NCBI GenBank assembly: GCA_002337385.1
Contig: DDFY01000026.1
Location: forward strand, 1-48,808
Direction: 5' to 3'
DNA from: Erythrobacter sp. UBA1916
GTDB lineage: Bacteria; Pseudomonadota; Alphaproteobacteria; Sphingomonadales; Sphingomonadaceae
Length of the DNA: 48,808 bases
Shown: piece after piece, positions 30,807 through 39,819 of the stretch
How positions within the stretch are numbered: the first letter of the stretch is position 1
Layout of the letters: each line of letters starts with the position of its first letter
The notes under the pieces: model-generated
Told to the model about the DNA's origin: nothing
The model's database searches: none
What the model saw: the letters and a program-made list of their open reading frames with translations, nothing else
Made by a program: the position numbers and the translations under genes

Positions 30807-32141
30807 CTAGTTGGTGAACGAGCGGGCGAACTCGCTATAGCGCGCCTCGACATCGGCCAGATCGGGGCCGACCAGGCAAACGCGCGCCTGATCGCGCAGC
30901 CGCGTTCCCTGCCGCACCAGCAACGCACGCCGTTCCGTACTGGTTATGGCGTTGGCCGCATGGCGCAAGGTATCGAACATCACTTCGGTTGCAATCGGGC
31001 TGGTGGCAGCCGCGCTGCAGAACGCGCCAAAGCCGCGCTTCAAATAGTGTCCAAAGTCGTCGGGCAGGGGGTAGATCGCGCAGCCGCTGCCTTCGCCGTC
31101 CTCATCGTCACACAGCAATTTGTCGAGATTGCGCGCGCCCAGCTCGGCGGTTGCCGCGCCGAGCCAGTGCAGCGCCGTGATTGCGGTGAACGGGTCGTTG
31201 ATGCCGGGCGATAGCGCGCGCAGCCCGATCTCGACCAGCTCGTCGATCAGGAACTGCGGGTCTTGCGCGGGCGTGCGGGCAAAGCCGAAGGTGAAGGCAG
31301 CGCGCAGCCTTGCCGCCAGCTCGTCGCTGGCCTCGGCGCCGCATATTTCGCCAAGGGCCATGCCGGGGTGCACGAAGTCGCCCGTGCGCACCGACAGCAC
31401 GAAGCGGCCTTTGCCCTCGCTCATGGCGCCGAGCATATCGTCAAAGTCGATCAGCTGGACATAGCCGGTGCTGGTCGCCAGCAGCGGTTCGCCCGTGGGG
31501 CGTTCGCGGGGGCCTTCGCAGTTGGCGCTTTCGGGAAAGTCATCGCGAACCAGTTTGAGCAGGCGCTGGCCGATATCGTGCAGCACCTTGTTGATGCGAA
31601 TGGTCGAGGGAATGTGGTTGAGGAAATAGACCAGCACCCCCACCGACAGCGCCATCAGCACATAGGCGACCAACAAGGATAGCTGAGGCACGAAACCGGC
31701 GGCAGCATCGGTTGCGCCGGTTGTGCTGCCAGGCAGGGCCGTCTCGTCTGCACCGCGCACGGTGTGCAGCACTGTGAGGGCATAGACAAAGGTGGCGATG
31801 AAGGTGGCGAGGCTCAGCTGGTTGCCCTTGTCCTCCATGAAGTTGGTCAGCAGGCGCGGGCCGTAAGTGCCGCTGGCATAGGCGACCGCGGCGATGGTGA
31901 TCGAGAACACCGTCGCGGCCACCCCGAGCATCGATCCGGCGATGACCGACAGCATGTTCGACGCGCTTTCGGGCTGCGCGGCGACCATCCAGTTGGCGTC
32001 GGTCAGCCCTGCAACGAGCCCCGAACGATCGGCCCACACGCACAGGAAGGCGAGCACCGCCGAGCCAATCGCGAACAGCGAGGGGAAGAACCAGTAATTG
32101 GCGGTCAGGCGGACCCAGAACCAGCGCAGATTGGCTTTCAT
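30807..32141 (-). CDS. DUF2254 family membrane protein
   Basis: 444 residues. N-terminal half has four helices: SLFAIGSAVLAFLCVWA, a segment with SMLGVAATVFSITIAAVAYASGTYGPR, a helix around VYALTVLHTVRG and QLSLLVAYVLMALSVGVLVYF. The C-terminal half is cytosolic and contains LSPGINDPFTAITALHWLG. This matches the DUF2254 family, whose role is unknown to me. Nine bases after nadA and 17 before the CitE-like gene, same strand. Confidence 0.9.
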   Translation of the reverse strand: MKANLRWFWVRLTANYWFFPSLFAIGSAVLAFLCVWADRSGLVAGLTDANWMVAAQPESASNMLSVIAGSMLGVAATVFSITIAAVAYASGTYGPRLLTNFMEDKGNQLSLATFIATFVYALTVLHTVRGADETALPGSTTGATDAAAGFVPQLSLLVAYVLMALSVGVLVYFLNHIPSTIRINKVLHDIGQRLLKLVRDDFPESANCEGPRERPTGEPLLATSTGYVQLIDFDDMLGAMSEGKGRFVLSVRTGDFVHPGMALGEICGAEASDELAARLRAAFTFGFARTPAQDPQFLIDELVEIGLRALSPGINDPFTAITALHWLGAATAELGARNLDKLLCDDEDGEGSGCAIYPLPDDFGHYLKRGFGAFCSAAATSPIATEVMFDTLRHAANAITSTERRALLVRQGTRLRDQARVCLVGPDLADVEARYSEFARSFTN

Positions 32142-32150
32142 GGCTGGGGG

Positions 32151-33146
32151 TCAGCCCGCCGCAACCGGCCCCAGATCGCCCTTGCCGACCGTGGCACTGG
32201 CCATTTCCAGCATCTTGTCGAGGCTGGCCTTGGCCTTCAGGCGCAGGCCTTCTTCAATCTCGATGCGCGGTTCGAGATCGCGCAGCGCGACGTAGAGCTT
32301 CTCCAGCGTGTTCAGCGCCATGTAGGGGCAGATGTTGCAGTTGCAGTTGCCGTCAGCCCCGGGCGCGCCGATGAAGGTCTTCTCGGGCAGGGCCTTTTCC
32401 ATCTGGTGCATGATATGCGGCTCGGTCGCCACGATCAGCGTGTCGCCGGGGAAATCGCGCGCGAAATTGAGGATCGAGCTGGTCGAGCCGACATGATCGG
32501 CATGGTCGATGATCGCGGGCGGGCACTCGGGGTGCGCGGCGACCGGTGCGCCGGGGTGCTGCGCCATCAATTTGAGCAGCTCGGTCTCGCTGAAGGCCTC
32601 GTGCACGATGCACACGCCCGGCCACAGCAGCATTTCACGGTCGAACTTGCGGCTGAGCCAGCCGCCCAGATGCCGGTCAGGCCCGAAGATGATCGGCTGA
32701 TCCTTGGGGATCTGCTGCAGGATCGTCTCGGCGCTGGACGAGGTGACGATGACGTCGCTGAGCGCCTTCACCTCGGTCGAGCAGTTGATGTAGGTGATCG
32801 CGATGTGATCGGGATGGCGCGCGCGGAAGGCGGCGAATTTCTCGGGCGGGCAGCTGTCTTCGAGGCTGCACCCGGCTTCCATGTCGGGCAGCACGACGAT
32901 CTTCTCGGGGCTGAGGATCTTGGCGGTCTCGGCCATGAACTTTACCCCGCAGAACGCGATCACGTCGGCATCGGTCTCGGCGGCCTTGCGGCTCAGTTCC
33001 AGGCTGTCGCCGACGAAATCGGCCAGGTCCTGCAACTCGGGCTTCTGGTAATAGTGGGCTAGGATCACCGCATTGCGCTCTTTGCGCAAACGGTTGATCT
33101 CTTCGATCAGGTCGGTCCCGGCGGGAATTTTGGCAGCGTCGCTCAT
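32151..33146 (-). CDS. nadA: Quinolinate synthase NadA
   Basis: 331 residues. Condenses iminoaspartate with dihydroxyacetone phosphate in NAD synthesis, using a 4Fe-4S cluster. Signatures: ILAHYYQKPELQDLADFVGDS, AFCGVKFMAETAKILSPEK, AGCSLEDSCPPE, YINCSTEVKALSD, IFGPDRHLGGW, AHPECPP, STSSIL, NICPYMALNTLEK; the cluster cysteines (in FCGV, in the HPECPP region and in NICPYMA) are present. nadB and nadC are not in the window. Confidence 0.97.
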   Translation of the reverse strand: MSDAAKIPAGTDLIEEINRLRKERNAVILAHYYQKPELQDLADFVGDSLELSRKAAETDADVIAFCGVKFMAETAKILSPEKIVVLPDMEAGCSLEDSCPPEKFAAFRARHPDHIAITYINCSTEVKALSDVIVTSSSAETILQQIPKDQPIIFGPDRHLGGWLSRKFDREMLLWPGVCIVHEAFSETELLKLMAQHPGAPVAAHPECPPAIIDHADHVGSTSSILNFARDFPGDTLIVATEPHIMHQMEKALPEKTFIGAPGADGNCNCNICPYMALNTLEKLYVALRDLEPRIEIEEGLRLKAKASLDKMLEMASATVGKGDLGPVAAG

Positions 33147-33181
33147 GCGCGAATCCTCATGTAGTCTTTGGGCGCTGTTTG

Positions 33182-34051
33182 TCAGGCTATCGCCCAGATG
33201 TCACCTGAACGCGTGGCAAGGCCGCGCCGTTCCAGATCGATCAGGTGGGCATGGACGCTCTGCCCGGCGGCGGGCCAGAGCTTTTCGGAAACGCCCTTGT
33301 ACATCACCGGCACCAGAGCGGCGATGGAACGGGCCTCTTCGCCCAGCAGCTTGACGATCTGCCTTTCGCGGGCGCGGCGGTGCCCGGCCATGCCGCGCAC
33401 GAGCTGTTTGGGCTTCTCCACCGCAGGGCCATGGGCTGGGAAATAGATGCGATCCTCGCGGGCATAGAGCCTATCGAGGCTGGCGAGATAGTCGGCCATG
33501 TCGCCATCGGGCGGGACCACCACGCTGGTCGACCAGCCCATCACGTGATCGCCGGTGAACAGCGCGCCGGTCTCTTCCAGCGCATAGCACAGGTGGTTCG
33601 AGGTATGCCCCGGCGTGGCGATAGCGGTGAGCGTGAAGCCGGGGCCTTGCACATGCTCGCCGTCGGTGAGCGTGCGGTCGGGCGCATAGTCCTGATCGAA
33701 CGGCGCATCGACGCGCGGTGCGTCAGACCGGATGTGCAGTGCCGCGCAACCGATGATCGGAGCGCCCGTCACCTGCGCCAGCGGGGCGGCGGCGGGCGAA
33801 TGGTCGCGGTGGGTGTGGGTGCACATGATGGCGACCACCGGGCGCTCGCCGATCGCGCGGGTTAGGGCATCGAGGTGGGCTGGCTCGGCGGGGCCGGGAT
33901 CGATCACCGCCAGCCCCTCGTCGGTGCCCACGAGATAGGTCTGGGTGCCGGTGTAGGTGTAAGGCGAGGCATTGGGCGCGAGCACGCGCGCGACCAGCGG
34001 TTCCAGCTGGTCAAGGTCGCCGGTCGGCCAAGGTTGCGGGGGCAGGGACAT
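33182..34051 (-). CDS. Metallo-beta-lactamase fold hydrolase (LACTB2/GloB-like)
   Basis: 289 residues from ATG 34051 (MSLPPQPW); upstream ATGs at 34060 and 34087 are possible and no ribosome site decides. The zinc motif is CTHTHRDHSPAA, then TPGHTSNHLCY, FTGDHVMG and FPAHGPAV, with all metal ligands kept. A C-terminal winged-helix-like tail (HAHLIDLERRGLATRSGDIWAIA) is like LACTB2-type hydrolases. Substrate unknown. Confidence 0.88.
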   Translation of the reverse strand: MSLPPQPWPTGDLDQLEPLVARVLAPNASPYTYTGTQTYLVGTDEGLAVIDPGPAEPAHLDALTRAIGERPVVAIMCTHTHRDHSPAAAPLAQVTGAPIIGCAALHIRSDAPRVDAPFDQDYAPDRTLTDGEHVQGPGFTLTAIATPGHTSNHLCYALEETGALFTGDHVMGWSTSVVVPPDGDMADYLASLDRLYAREDRIYFPAHGPAVEKPKQLVRGMAGHRRARERQIVKLLGEEARSIAALVPVMYKGVSEKLWPAAGQSVHAHLIDLERRGLATRSGDIWAIA

Positions 34052-34190
34052 GTGCGCCATATGGCGGCAAGGACGGCGGATTGCCATGCGCGACGAGCAT
34101 ATTCTCGTTCGCTATGCAGGCAGCAGCGATCATGCAGGCCATACTGTTCACGCTTGGCAAGCCGGTCGCGCGCTGGCGACGGAGCGAGCG

Positions 34191-34697
34191 TCAGTGTGCG
34201 GCGAAGGCGCGGTCGATCCGGCTGTAGAGACGTTCGATCTCCGGCGGTTGCGGCTCAGCTCTGCGCTGGAAGGCCTCGTCGAGCCTCGTCAGTCGGTTAT
34301 AGAATGCGCAGGTGGCATCGACCACCAGCTTGGCATGTTCGCTCAGGGCTTCCCGCTCTGCCGCCGAAGCCGCTTTCTGAGGGCTTGGCAGGCGGCCGGT
34401 CCGGTGCAGCTCGAATGCGCTGAGATCGCCACGGAAGTAGGCTTTGTGATTGAGCAGCCAGGCCATCGCGTGCATCATTCGCGTGGTGGTTCGCAAGGCC
34501 TCGCTTGAAAGCGCGACGCGGGCCTTCGTGCGGGCATCGGTTCCGATGGCCGGTTGGCCAAGGTCGCTCACCGCCCAGACTGCTTCTTGCGTGTTGCTCG
34601 CCATGTCGAATTCGGCACGGGCGGCCTCGGTTAGGCAAAGCGCTTCTTCATAGAGGGTGTCGATGATAGCGGGGGATACATTGGGGGCAGATCGCAT
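34191..34697 (-). CDS. rcdA: RcdA-like protein (DUF1465), regulator of CtrA degradation
   Basis: 168 residues. Alpha-helical; the block LYEEALCLTEAARAEFD followed by ALSSEALRTTTRMMHAMAWLLNHKAYFRG is characteristic of DUF1465/RcdA. In Caulobacter RcdA is an adaptor that brings CtrA and other substrates to ClpXP with CpdR and PopA. Whether it serves CtrA here is inferred. A 108-base A/T-richer gap separates it from the DUF465 gene upstream on the same strand. Confidence 0.88.
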   Translation of the reverse strand: MRSAPNVSPAIIDTLYEEALCLTEAARAEFDMASNTQEAVWAVSDLGQPAIGTDARTKARVALSSEALRTTTRMMHAMAWLLNHKAYFRGDLSAFELHRTGRLPSPQKAASAAEREALSEHAKLVVDATCAFYNRLTRLDEAFQRRAEPQPPEIERLYSRIDRAFAAH

Positions 34698-34805
34698 AAC
34701 GACCGTTGGGCTAGCGCGCGGCTAACCACTGCGCCAGTACGGTATGGTACGACTTTCCCACAAGCGAAAACGTGTCCCATTAGGGCACAATTTTTTCAAG
34801 TGCAA

Positions 34806-35054
34806 TCAGGCAATGATATCGGGCGTCAGATAGTCAGCAATGGCGGAAATCTGGTCTTTCAGCCGCAGCTTGCGTTTTTTCAGCCGGGCGACCTGCAGCA
34901 GGTCCGGCCCATCACTTTCCGTGAGCGCGGCAATGGCGATGTCGAGATCGCGATGCTCAACCTGCAGCATCGCAAGCGTCTTGCGCATCTCTTCTTCCGT
35001 CATGCGGCAATCCTGCCCATCCTCGATACGCTCCTCATACCGGGGCAGCGACAT
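34806..35054 (-). CDS. DUF465 (YdcH-like) small protein
   Basis: 82 residues from the ATG at 35054 with AAGG close upstream; an ATG at 35003 (MTEEEMRK, AGGA at eight bases) is an alternative. The C-terminal half LLQVARLKKRKLRLKDQISAI is the coiled-coil DUF465 pattern. Function unknown. It is arranged head to head with a second DUF465 gene at 35238. Confidence 0.8.
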   Translation of the reverse strand: MSLPRYEERIEDGQDCRMTEEEMRKTLAMLQVEHRDLDIAIAALTESDGPDLLQVARLKKRKLRLKDQISAIADYLTPDIIA

Positions 35055-35237
35055 ATCCTTGCGTTCTACCGCTTTACCGCATCCCGTAATTGTCCGCTTA
35101 GGACTATTGTGATTTGATGACAATTGCGCGGCTTGTCTTGATGCACCGGCCAGCCGAGTCGGCCTGTCGAGACGGTCTTTGCCGCGCGGTCCAAACCGGT
35201 CGGCCCGGTCCGGCCATGGCGAAAGGAGAACAGCCCT

Positions 35238-35393
35238 ATGCAATCTTCACATGTCAGCGCGCTTCAGCAAAAGCATGAAGGCCTTGACCGCCGCCTCAAG
35301 GAAGAAATGAGTCGCCCATCCCCCGATGCGACGCTCGTCCATGACATCAAGAAAGCCAAGCTCAAGCTGAAGGAAGAAATCGCGCTGGATTGA
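35238..35393 (+). CDS. DUF465 (YdcH-like) small protein
   Basis: 51 residues, too short for many gene finders. Excellent ribosome site AAAGGAGAAC nine bases before the ATG. The sequence MQSSHVSALQQKHEGLDRR then DIKKAKLKLKEEIALD has the typical DUF465 ending (KxxKLxxKEEI). Predicted to be a short coiled coil; function unknown. It is divergent from its paralogue and lies 105 bases upstream of ptsP. Confidence 0.88.
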   Translation: MQSSHVSALQQKHEGLDRRLKEEMSRPSPDATLVHDIKKAKLKLKEEIALD

Positions 35394-35497
35394 CGGCGTT
35401 GTAAACGGCGTGCGGGTCCGTTCCTGCCTGATTTTCAACGCAGGATCGGCCGCGCGCCGATTTGCATTTTCCATTTCGTGCTATAGGCCTGCAGGTC

Positions 35498-37774
35498 ATG
35501 CCTTTGTCCGCCGCCTCCGCTGCCCGCACGATCCTCACCCGGCTGCACGAGGTAATGGCGGCGCGTACCCACGCGCAGGCCAAGCTGAACAATGTCGTCG
35601 AGGTCATCGGCGAAACACTCGATAGCGAAGTCTGCTCGATCTATCTGCTGCGCGAGGGCATGCTTGAACTGTTCGCCACGCGCGGGCTGAACCAGGCCGC
35701 TGTGCACGTGACGCGGCTCGGCATTGGCGAGGGGCTGACCGGCACCATCGCCCAGAATATCGAGACGCTGAACCTCGAAGAGGCCGCCACCCACCCCGAA
35801 TTCCAGTATCGCTCCGAAACCGGCGAGGAACGGTTCCACTCGTTCGCGGGCGTGCCGATCGTGCGGCACGAGCGGGCGATCGGGGTGCTGGCCGTGCAAC
35901 ATGTCGAACCCCGGCTCTACCAGGAGGTGGAGATCGAGGCGCTGCAGACCGTGGCCATGGTGCTGGCCGAACTGATCAATCACGCCGGGCTGGTCGATGG
36001 TGAGCAGCTGGGCGGCACCAGCAATGCCCAGACCGGGCAGACGCAGATCAACGGGCTGATGCTGGTGAAGGGCCTCACCCGCGGCAAGGCGGTGTTCCAC
36101 CAGCCGCGTGTCCATATCGAGCAGACCGTGGCCGAGGATATCGAGGCCGAGCGTGAGCGGGTCTATCAGGCGTTTGACCGCATGCGCGACCAGATCGAGC
36201 AGATGTCGAGCCAGGCCGAGTTCGGCGTCGGCGGCGAGCATGAGCAGGTGCTCGAGACCTACAAGATGTTCGCCTACGACGAGGGCTGGAGCCGCCGCAT
36301 CAACGAGGCGATCGATTCCGGCCTCACCGCTGAGGCGGCGATCGAGCGCGTGCAGCAGCGCACCCGGATGCGCATGCGCCAGATTCAGGACCCGCTGCTG
36401 GCCGACCGGATGCACGATCTGGAAGACCTGTCGAACCGGCTGCTAAGGATCGTTTCGGGCAAGGTCGGCACGGCGGCGACCAGCGGGCTGACCGGCGATT
36501 CCATCCTGATCGCGAAGAACCTCGGCCCGGCCGAGCTGCTCGAATATGACAAGCGCCGCCTGCGCGGGGTGGTGCTGGAAGAAGGCTCGCTCACCGCGCA
36601 CGTGGTGATCGTGGCGCGCGCCATGGGCATTCCCGTGGTCGGCCGCCTCAGGAACCTGCGCGGGTTGGTGCGCGAGGGCGACGAGATTCTGGTCGACGGC
36701 GATACCGGGCAGGTCACGCTGCGCCCCACGCAGGCGGTGGCCGATGCCTTCGATGAACGTCTGGCCCGCAGCCGCGAGAAGCGCGCGGGCTATGCCAAGC
36801 TGCGCGATGTCGAGCCGCGCACCAAGGATGGCGTGCGCATCGAGGTGATGATGAACGCCGGCCTGCGCGACGATGTGGCCATGCTCGGCATGACGGGCGC
36901 GGACGGGATCGGCCTCTATCGCACCGAGTTCCAGTTTCTGGTTTCGGCGGCGCTGCCTGCGCGCGAGCGGCAGGCGCGGCTTTATCGCGACGTGCTCGAT
37001 GCGGCCAAGGGCAAGAAGGTGATCTTCCGCACGGTCGATATCGGCGGCGACAAGAGCCTGCCCTACCTCGTCAACAAGACCGGCGAGGAAGACGAGAACC
37101 CGGCGATGGGCTGGCGCGCGCTGCGCCTCTCGCTGGAGCGTGACGGGCTGCTTAAAGCGCAGGCGCGGGCCTTGCTGGAGGCGGCAGCGGGGCGCGAGCT
37201 CAACGTGATGTTCCCGATGGTGTCAGAGCCATGGGAATTCGATGAGGCGCACAAGGTGTTCCAGGGGCAGGCCGCCTATCTGCGGATGCACAAGCACCAG
37301 TTGCCGAGCAAGGTGAACTATGGGGTCATGCTCGAGGTGCCCTCGCTGGCCGAAGTGCTTGACCTGCTGATGGACCGGATCGCCTTCGTGTCGATCGGCA
37401 CCAATGACCTTACGCAGTTCCTGTTCGCCGCTGACCGCTCGAACCCTGCGCTGGCCGAGCGTTATGACTGGCTGAGCCCGGCGATCCTGCGGTTCCTTTC
37501 GCGCGTGGTGAAGACCTGCGCGCCGTGGCCGGTCGATCTCGGGGTCTGCGGCGAGATGGGCGGGCGCCGGCTGGAGGCGCTGGCGCTGATCGGGATCGGG
37601 CTGCGGCGCCTGTCGATCACTCCGGCGGCGGTGGCGCCGCTGAAGGAGCTGATCGGTTCCATCGATACCCGCGCATTGTCGGCCCAGATGGACGAATGGC
37701 TGGCCAATCCCCCCGCCGATATGCGCGGGGCCTTGCGTGACTGGGCGGAGGCGCAGGGGATCGCGTTCGAGTAG
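35498..37774 (+). CDS. ptsP: PtsP, enzyme I of the nitrogen phosphotransferase system
   Basis: 758 residues from ATG 35498 (an ATG at 35462 is less likely). N-terminal GAF domain (about 10-165, SEVCSIYLLREGMLELFAT ... IGVLAVQHVEPRLY), then the enzyme I helical domain, the phosphohistidine site in EEGSLTAHVVIVARAMGIPVVG cut to its core TAHVVIVAR, and the PEP-binding barrel (GADGIGLYRTEFQFL, MGWRALRLSLE, SIGTNDLTQFLFAADR, VCGEMGGRRLEALAL). It takes phosphate from PEP to NPr and EIIA-Ntr, linking nitrogen and carbon state; the other PTS genes are not in the window. Confidence 0.96.
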   Translation: MPLSAASAARTILTRLHEVMAARTHAQAKLNNVVEVIGETLDSEVCSIYLLREGMLELFATRGLNQAAVHVTRLGIGEGLTGTIAQNIETLNLEEAATHPEFQYRSETGEERFHSFAGVPIVRHERAIGVLAVQHVEPRLYQEVEIEALQTVAMVLAELINHAGLVDGEQLGGTSNAQTGQTQINGLMLVKGLTRGKAVFHQPRVHIEQTVAEDIEAERERVYQAFDRMRDQIEQMSSQAEFGVGGEHEQVLETYKMFAYDEGWSRRINEAIDSGLTAEAAIERVQQRTRMRMRQIQDPLLADRMHDLEDLSNRLLRIVSGKVGTAATSGLTGDSILIAKNLGPAELLEYDKRRLRGVVLEEGSLTAHVVIVARAMGIPVVGRLRNLRGLVREGDEILVDGDTGQVTLRPTQAVADAFDERLARSREKRAGYAKLRDVEPRTKDGVRIEVMMNAGLRDDVAMLGMTGADGIGLYRTEFQFLVSAALPARERQARLYRDVLDAAKGKKVIFRTVDIGGDKSLPYLVNKTGEEDENPAMGWRALRLSLERDGLLKAQARALLEAAAGRELNVMFPMVSEPWEFDEAHKVFQGQAAYLRMHKHQLPSKVNYGVMLEVPSLAEVLDLLMDRIAFVSIGTNDLTQFLFAADRSNPALAERYDWLSPAILRFLSRVVKTCAPWPVDLGVCGEMGGRRLEALALIGIGLRRLSITPAAVAPLKELIGSIDTRALSAQMDEWLANPPADMRGALRDWAEAQGIAFE

Positions 37775-37902
37775 GGGCCGGTTTAATGCCCTGATTTAGC
37801 GCTGACCCTCCCTTGACTTGCCGCACGCATGTCTTTCTTTTGGGGCAAATGGTGGCTCGGGCTTCCGTGGTGCGCGAGGCCCGAAGGGTCGCAGGTAGGG
37901 TA

Positions 37903-38742
37903 ATGACGCAAGACGAAGAAAACTCCGAGGCAGTCTCCGAGACGCCTCCTGCAAGCGTCGGCGCACAACTGCGCGCTGCGCGCGAGGCGCAGGGCAAGTC
38001 GGTAGCCGACATGGCGGAGAGCACGCGTATCGCGGCGCGCCATATCAAGCATCTCGATGAGGGCGAGTTCGACGAGCTTCCCGGTCGCATCTATGCGATC
38101 GGATTTTCCAAGACCTATGCCAAGGAAGTTGGCCTCGATCCCGATGCGATCGCTGATCAGGTCCGCGCCGAGATGGGCGAGGCGGAAGCCCATTCCGCGC
38201 ATTACGACACCACCTTCGAGCCGGGCGATCCGACCCGGGCCCCGGGGCGCAAGCTGTTGTGGTTCTCGCTTTTTGCCGCGGCCCTGCTGCTGGCGGGCCT
38301 GTTCGTTTTTGCGCGCGAGTTGTTTGCTCCGGCCGCTGACCTGCCTTCGCTGGTCGAGCAGGAAGAGGCCGTGGCGGTGGCGCAGGCTGCAGCCGACGAG
38401 GCAGCCGGGCAGGCGGCCGCTGAGGAGCCGGAGGCTGGCGGCGAGGTCGTCATCACGGCCGAGGGCGAAGCATGGGTGCGGATCGCCGATGGCGAAGGAC
38501 GCGTGCTGAAAGAGGTGATCCTGAACGAGGGCGATAGCTACACCGTTCCCGCCGACGCCGAGAATGCGCAGATATCCACCGCGCGGCCCGATCTGCTCGC
38601 GATCACGATCGGCGGCAAGGCAGTGCCCAAACTGGCGGAGGAAATGCAGACCTTCATTGACGAGCCGTTCAGCGCGACGGCACTGCTCGCGCGCGGGCAG
38701 CAACCGCAGGCAGAACCGGGCAGCCCCGCAGCTCCGCGCTAG
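37903..38742 (+). CDS. rodZ: RodZ-like cytoskeletal protein (HTH_25, DUF4115)
   Basis: 279 residues from the ATG at 37903. N-terminal helix-turn-helix (GAQLRAAREAQGKSVADMAE ... ARHIKHLDEGEFDELPGRIYAIGFSKTYA cut in short), one transmembrane helix about residue 120 (LLWFSLFAAALLLAGLFVF), a flexible Ala/Glu-rich linker and a C-terminal DUF4115 beta domain (EAWVRIADGEGRVLKEVILNEGD). RodZ links MreB to the elongation machinery. Followed by a CpoB/YbgF-like gene on the same strand. Confidence 0.88.
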   Translation: MTQDEENSEAVSETPPASVGAQLRAAREAQGKSVADMAESTRIAARHIKHLDEGEFDELPGRIYAIGFSKTYAKEVGLDPDAIADQVRAEMGEAEAHSAHYDTTFEPGDPTRAPGRKLLWFSLFAAALLLAGLFVFARELFAPAADLPSLVEQEEAVAVAQAAADEAAGQAAAEEPEAGGEVVITAEGEAWVRIADGEGRVLKEVILNEGDSYTVPADAENAQISTARPDLLAITIGGKAVPKLAEEMQTFIDEPFSATALLARGQQPQAEPGSPAAPR

Positions 38743-38876
38743 GGCAGGCGAAACAGTCTATTGGTGGGGGATTAGCGCGGCTTGCGTATTCCCCGCACCG
38801 GTTAAGCGCTTATTTTGGTTAACGTTGGCATCCATGCCAGCGGGGCGACATCGAGGCAGGAGGATAAGCAAGCACG

Positions 38877-39815
38877 ATGATCCAGCAGATTGCACGGGCA
38901 CGGCACGGCCTGATGGTGAGCAGCGCGGTGGCGCTGGCCATGGTTGTGAGCACTCCGGCAGCGGCGCAGGTGGATGCGCGGCTTGAGCGGATCGAGGCCC
39001 AGATCCGTGCGCTCCAGCGCACTGTGTTCCCCGGCGGGGACGAGCGCTACTTCGAACCGGAAATCACCGCGCAGGGCAACGCCGCGAACACGCCGACGCC
39101 CGGCATTTCCAGCAGCGCGATGACCGACATATTGGCGCGCCTTTCTGCAATCGAGAGCCAGCTTACCCGGCTCACGGCGGCAACCGAGGTCAACGAGAAT
39201 GCGCTGACCGCGCTTGAACAGCGGGTAACGGCAATGGAGGCGCTTCGCGCGGCCAACACGCCAAGCCCGACGCCTCTGCAAACCCCGGCGCAAACCTCGG
39301 CGCCGACGCCGGCTCCTGAAGACAACCAGCCGAGCGGCGTGATCGCGGTTCCCGGTTCGGGTGACAGCGGGCCGAGTCCGGAACGTCTGGCAGGCGTGCA
39401 GGCCATCGCGAAGCCTGCCACCGGCGATATGGGCGAAGACGAATATACCTACGGTTTCCGTCTGTGGGATGCCGGCTACTACCCTGAGGCGCAGCAGCAG
39501 CTGGCGCTCTTTATAGAGAAGTATCCGGACCACCGGCTGATCTCCTATGGCCGCAACCTGCTTGGCCGTGCTTTCCTCGATGCGGGCGATCCGCGCAGCG
39601 CGGCGACGCACTTCTTCGAGAACTATCAGGCTGACAAGCAGGGCGCGCGCGCTGGCGACAGCTTGCTCTATCTTGCCGATAGCATGATCCAGCTTGAAGA
39701 TACCCGCCGCGCCTGCATCGCTCTCGCCGAGTTCGGGGAGACCTATCCGGCGCTGGCAACGGGCCGTCTGCAATCGATGTACGACGGGCTGAAGGGCCGC
39801 GTCACCTGCAGCTGA
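38877..39815 (+). CDS. CpoB/YbgF-like periplasmic TPR protein
   Basis: 312 residues. Signal peptide (VSSAVALAMVVSTPAAAQ), a short coiled-coil part with repeated Leu/Glu (ILARLSAIESQLTRLTAATEV), a Pro/Thr/Ala-rich linker, and a C-terminal tetratricopeptide part (YGFRLWDAGYYPEAQQQLALFIEKYP, and LLGRAFLDAGDPRSAATHFFENY). This is the layout of YbgF/CpoB, which coordinates peptidoglycan synthesis and outer membrane constriction with Tol-Pal. Tol-Pal genes are not adjacent. tilS follows after 4 bases. Confidence 0.82.
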   Translation: MIQQIARARHGLMVSSAVALAMVVSTPAAAQVDARLERIEAQIRALQRTVFPGGDERYFEPEITAQGNAANTPTPGISSSAMTDILARLSAIESQLTRLTAATEVNENALTALEQRVTAMEALRAANTPSPTPLQTPAQTSAPTPAPEDNQPSGVIAVPGSGDSGPSPERLAGVQAIAKPATGDMGEDEYTYGFRLWDAGYYPEAQQQLALFIEKYPDHRLISYGRNLLGRAFLDAGDPRSAATHFFENYQADKQGARAGDSLLYLADSMIQLEDTRRACIALAEFGETYPALATGRLQSMYDGLKGRVTCS

Positions 39816-39819
39816 TCCG

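Noticed and set aside
35391..35415. Possible EcfG promoter (AACG ... GTTCC) before ptsP
   Set aside because: Spacing is only 12 bases instead of 16 or 17.
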